Shown here: positions 31,272 to 33,284 of the stretch, in pieces
Layout of the letters: the number at the start of each line of letters is the position of its first letter
How positions within the stretch are numbered: the first letter of the stretch is position 1
DNA from: Candidatus Nomurabacteria bacterium
GTDB lineage: Bacteria > Patescibacteriota > Saccharimonadia > Saccharimonadales > Saccharimonadaceae
Length of the DNA: 33,284 nucleotides
Assembly: GCA_031275815.1 (NCBI GenBank)
Contig: JAISOF010000017.1
Coordinates: 1 to 33,284 of the forward strand
Direction of reading: 5' to 3'
Made by a program: the position numbers and the translations under genes
Notes under the pieces: generated by a model
Seen by the model: the letters and a program-made list of their open reading frames with translations, nothing else
Databases searched by the model: none
Told to the model about the DNA's origin: nothing

Positions 31272-33112
31272 TAAAGTTTTTGGATGCAACACGACTTGCA
31301 CGCACCAAACTACACACGCACAAAATCCGCATTGCACTTTCTATCGTCATACCGATTTTGTTATTTTCGGCAATTCTCGCTGGCATTACTTTATTCAGAG
31401 GTTTCCAAAAAACTCTTGCCGATTTTAACAGCGAAGGCTTAAGCGGGCGGTTTTTGGTTGGCGCAGGCAATGCCGACTGGGGTCTCTATGTCAGTGCAGT
31501 TACTAGAGATGAAAAGCTAATTTCACTCATCCGAAAAAAATACCAAGAGGTAGTGGAAGAACACAAAAAACTCGCTAAAGAGCTTGACATAGAATATCAA
31601 GACAGTTTTGACCCATCGCCCATTGACGAACCGTTCCCTGGGGACTACTATCTAAACACCTCTTTACCTTATGTCCTGCAAGCCAAAAAGCAGATTTTCA
31701 ACATCCGTGAACAAAATCCAAGCGACGTTTATCGCATCTCAGAAAATTATCACCCAAAAAACATTTGGACAGTGTCACCGCTTTATCCAAACAACAGCAC
31801 CTTTTTCGTGATGAAAGATGGCACGGAAAATTATAAACAATTGGAGCCACGCGAGGGACCGGACGACACGCCGTCAAGTTTCATCTCAACTGGCGTGTCC
31901 ATAATTGAAGATGATTTAGCGGAGCCATTTATCATGAGTAGCCAAAAAGATTTTGGCGAAAAAGTGCCAGTAATTTTAACTTATGAACACGCGGAAAGGC
32001 TTTTGGGACTGAAATCATTGACGGCTGGTGCCACGTCCGAAGAAAAAATCGCTCGCATGAAACAAGTGAAAAATGAAATTATTGACCAAGAAATCACCAC
32101 TTGTTTTCGCAACAGCATTTCCACAGCAAACTTGACCAGCGCCATGCGCCCGAATGAATACGCGCTGGTCATATACGAAAAACCAGCGGAGGCTTGCGGA
32201 GAAGTTACGGTGAAAAAAGACGAACGCACCGCCGAGCAAAAAGCCAGCGAAGCGGATTTGGCGAAGTTCAAAACGGCGCTCGGCGAAGAAGTCGAAGCGT
32301 GGACGGACGAATTGACGTTTGTGGTGATTGGATTAACTCCGGTCGACGACAGCGATGAATGGAAAGGGGAGGGCTTGTGGGGCATATTTCAAAAGCTGGC
32401 TGGCTCCTCCCTCAGCTCCTCTATGTCGGTCGTGCCGCGTAGTTATTTGGGTACAAATCCCAAGTTTGAAAAATTGCTCGTGGCTCCCGAAAAAGCCGGA
32501 AAGGTTTCGGGTGGAGACGGATATGTTTTGGAGTTCAGCAGCCGCGAAGATGCCGTCAATTTCATCAACGAAAAGTCCAACAACGGCGAAAAAGCCACCG
32601 CCGAAAAACCCTTTTTATTGAGCCCGTACGGCAACAACAGCGTCGTCATAGACGAACTCTTTGAAGCCCTCGCCAAAATCGCGCTAATTGCGCTCGGCAT
32701 CGCTGTCGTCATCTCCATCCTCTTCCTATCCTCCACCTTCATCAAAATCATCACCAACGCCCGCAAAGAAATCGCCGTCTTCCGCGCCATCGGCTTCAAA
32801 AAATCCGACATCGTGCGCATTTACCAAGTTTACTCCCTCATCTTCGCCCTCGTCATCGCCATTTCCGCCATCGTGCTCGGACTGCTCGCCGCCTGCGTCG
32901 TCTCTGCCATCCTCTCCGCGCCACTCGAAAGCGAACTAATGGCGCTCTTCTCCATCATCGACACCGCAAAAACCGTCAACCTCTTCACCCCCAACGCCTT
33001 CGACATCCTCGTCCTGCTTGTCATCGTCTTTTCCACCGCTCTCATCTGCTCCACGCTCCCCGCTCTGCTCGCCATCCGTCGCAACCCCATCAAGGACTTG
33101 CGCGAGGAGTAA
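31268..33112 (+). CDS. FtsX/MacB-type ABC transporter permease
   Basis: The 614-residue protein has one N-terminal membrane helix (about residues 22-44) and a large external domain of about 420 residues. Three C-terminal helices lie at about 467-495, 517-548 and 575-600, and the end LLAIRRNPIKDLREE is typical of this family. With the coupled ATPase it forms a MacB/LolCDE-like machine that may release or export lipoproteins, peptides or toxins. The external domain is longer than in most simple permeases, and its substrate is unknown. The gene is complete. Confidence 0.88.
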   Translation: MIKFLDATRLARTKLHTHKIRIALSIVIPILLFSAILAGITLFRGFQKTLADFNSEGLSGRFLVGAGNADWGLYVSAVTRDEKLISLIRKKYQEVVEEHKKLAKELDIEYQDSFDPSPIDEPFPGDYYLNTSLPYVLQAKKQIFNIREQNPSDVYRISENYHPKNIWTVSPLYPNNSTFFVMKDGTENYKQLEPREGPDDTPSSFISTGVSIIEDDLAEPFIMSSQKDFGEKVPVILTYEHAERLLGLKSLTAGATSEEKIARMKQVKNEIIDQEITTCFRNSISTANLTSAMRPNEYALVIYEKPAEACGEVTVKKDERTAEQKASEADLAKFKTALGEEVEAWTDELTFVVIGLTPVDDSDEWKGEGLWGIFQKLAGSSLSSSMSVVPRSYLGTNPKFEKLLVAPEKAGKVSGGDGYVLEFSSREDAVNFINEKSNNGEKATAEKPFLLSPYGNNSVVIDELFEALAKIALIALGIAVVISILFLSSTFIKIITNARKEIAVFRAIGFKKSDIVRIYQVYSLIFALVIAISAIVLGLLAACVVSAILSAPLESELMALFSIIDTAKTVNLFTPNAFDILVLLVIVFSTALICSTLPALLAIRRNPIKDLREE

Positions 33113-33159
33113 AACCCATAATTATACGCAAAATGGGCGGAAAAATCACATTTTTATAC

Positions 33160-33184
33160 ATAAGTGGTCTTGTTGCATAATCCC
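33160..33184. repeat. solo half-copy of the inverted-repeat element, near contig end
   Basis: Seventeen bases (33160-33176) are identical to 18600-18616, again shortly after a plus-strand gene. A C-run, A-runs and low-complexity sequence follow to the window end. I see no gene in 33113-33284. Confidence 0.5.
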
Positions 33185-33284
33185 CCCCCAAAAAAACAAA
33201 AACCAAAACCCCCCACCCCTCCCCACTACCCTGCATACTCTGGCAGTCCCATCCGGTTATACCTATTAATCAAACTAGCCCTAA

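Overview
The window looks like a contig from a Candidate Phyla Radiation bacterium, most likely a Candidatus Saccharibacteria (TM7) relative. This is inference from gene content: large VirB6/TrbL-like membrane proteins paired with small one-helix proteins, an FtsA/PilM-like ATPase next to a one-helix 'baseplate J-like' protein, a eukaryote-like class I aldolase, a giant glycine-rich/IPT-TIG surface protein, and many genes with no Shine-Dalgarno sequence. TAA, TGA and TAG all end genes (TGA ends the thymidylate kinase, RuvX, MltG and both VirB6-associated operons), so the genetic code is standard. This argues against the TGA-recoding CPR lineages.

Layout. 1-465: odd low-complexity contig end with a GA microsatellite, then the rplY promoter. 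466-2664: ribosomal protein L25 and an AlbA_2/HATPase regulator-like protein. 2797-4587 (minus): a fusion of a degenerate PfkB-type sugar kinase with class I fructose-bisphosphate aldolase, divergent from a two-helix membrane protein (4624-5283). 5354-5560: a small protein with its own promoter and terminator. 5732-15722: two paralogous two-gene modules (one-helix protein plus VirB6-like polytopic protein), separated by a structured inverted-repeat RNA/element. 15723-16091: remnant of a DUF4143 ATPase, a possible small RNA and a palindromic tandem repeat. 16092-16769 (minus): thymidylate kinase. 16862-17308: second copy of the structured element, converging on two tRNA-Arg genes. 17356-21662: FtsA-like, one-helix protein, ruvX and mltG, a cell-envelope operon. 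21938-28717: a 2259-residue secreted or anchored surface protein. 28790-29899: a Fic protein with an operator-rich promoter. 29927-30496: ruvA. 30606-33112: a MacB/LolCDE-type ABC transporter pair. 33113-33284: low-complexity contig end.

Three things stand out. (1) Two copies of a roughly 140-nt cruciform element (10359-10498, 16862-16995) keep a long terminal stem and two inner hairpins, with wobble and one compensatory pair change. Each copy is followed by a tail with regularly spaced CAACAA motifs, and solo half-copies lie after two other genes. I do not recognise it. (2) Most unlinked genes start 6-7 nt after a TGn-type extended -10 box, so their mRNAs should be leaderless, while a few genes keep clear ribosome-binding sites. 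(3) Several proteins have unusual architecture: the PfkB-aldolase fusion, and TIG domains that each host an inserted glycine-rich domain.

The VirB6-like modules, the FtsA/MltG operon, the giant surface protein and the ABC exporter are all envelope functions. This fits an episymbiotic cell that interacts with a host surface, but that link is inference.
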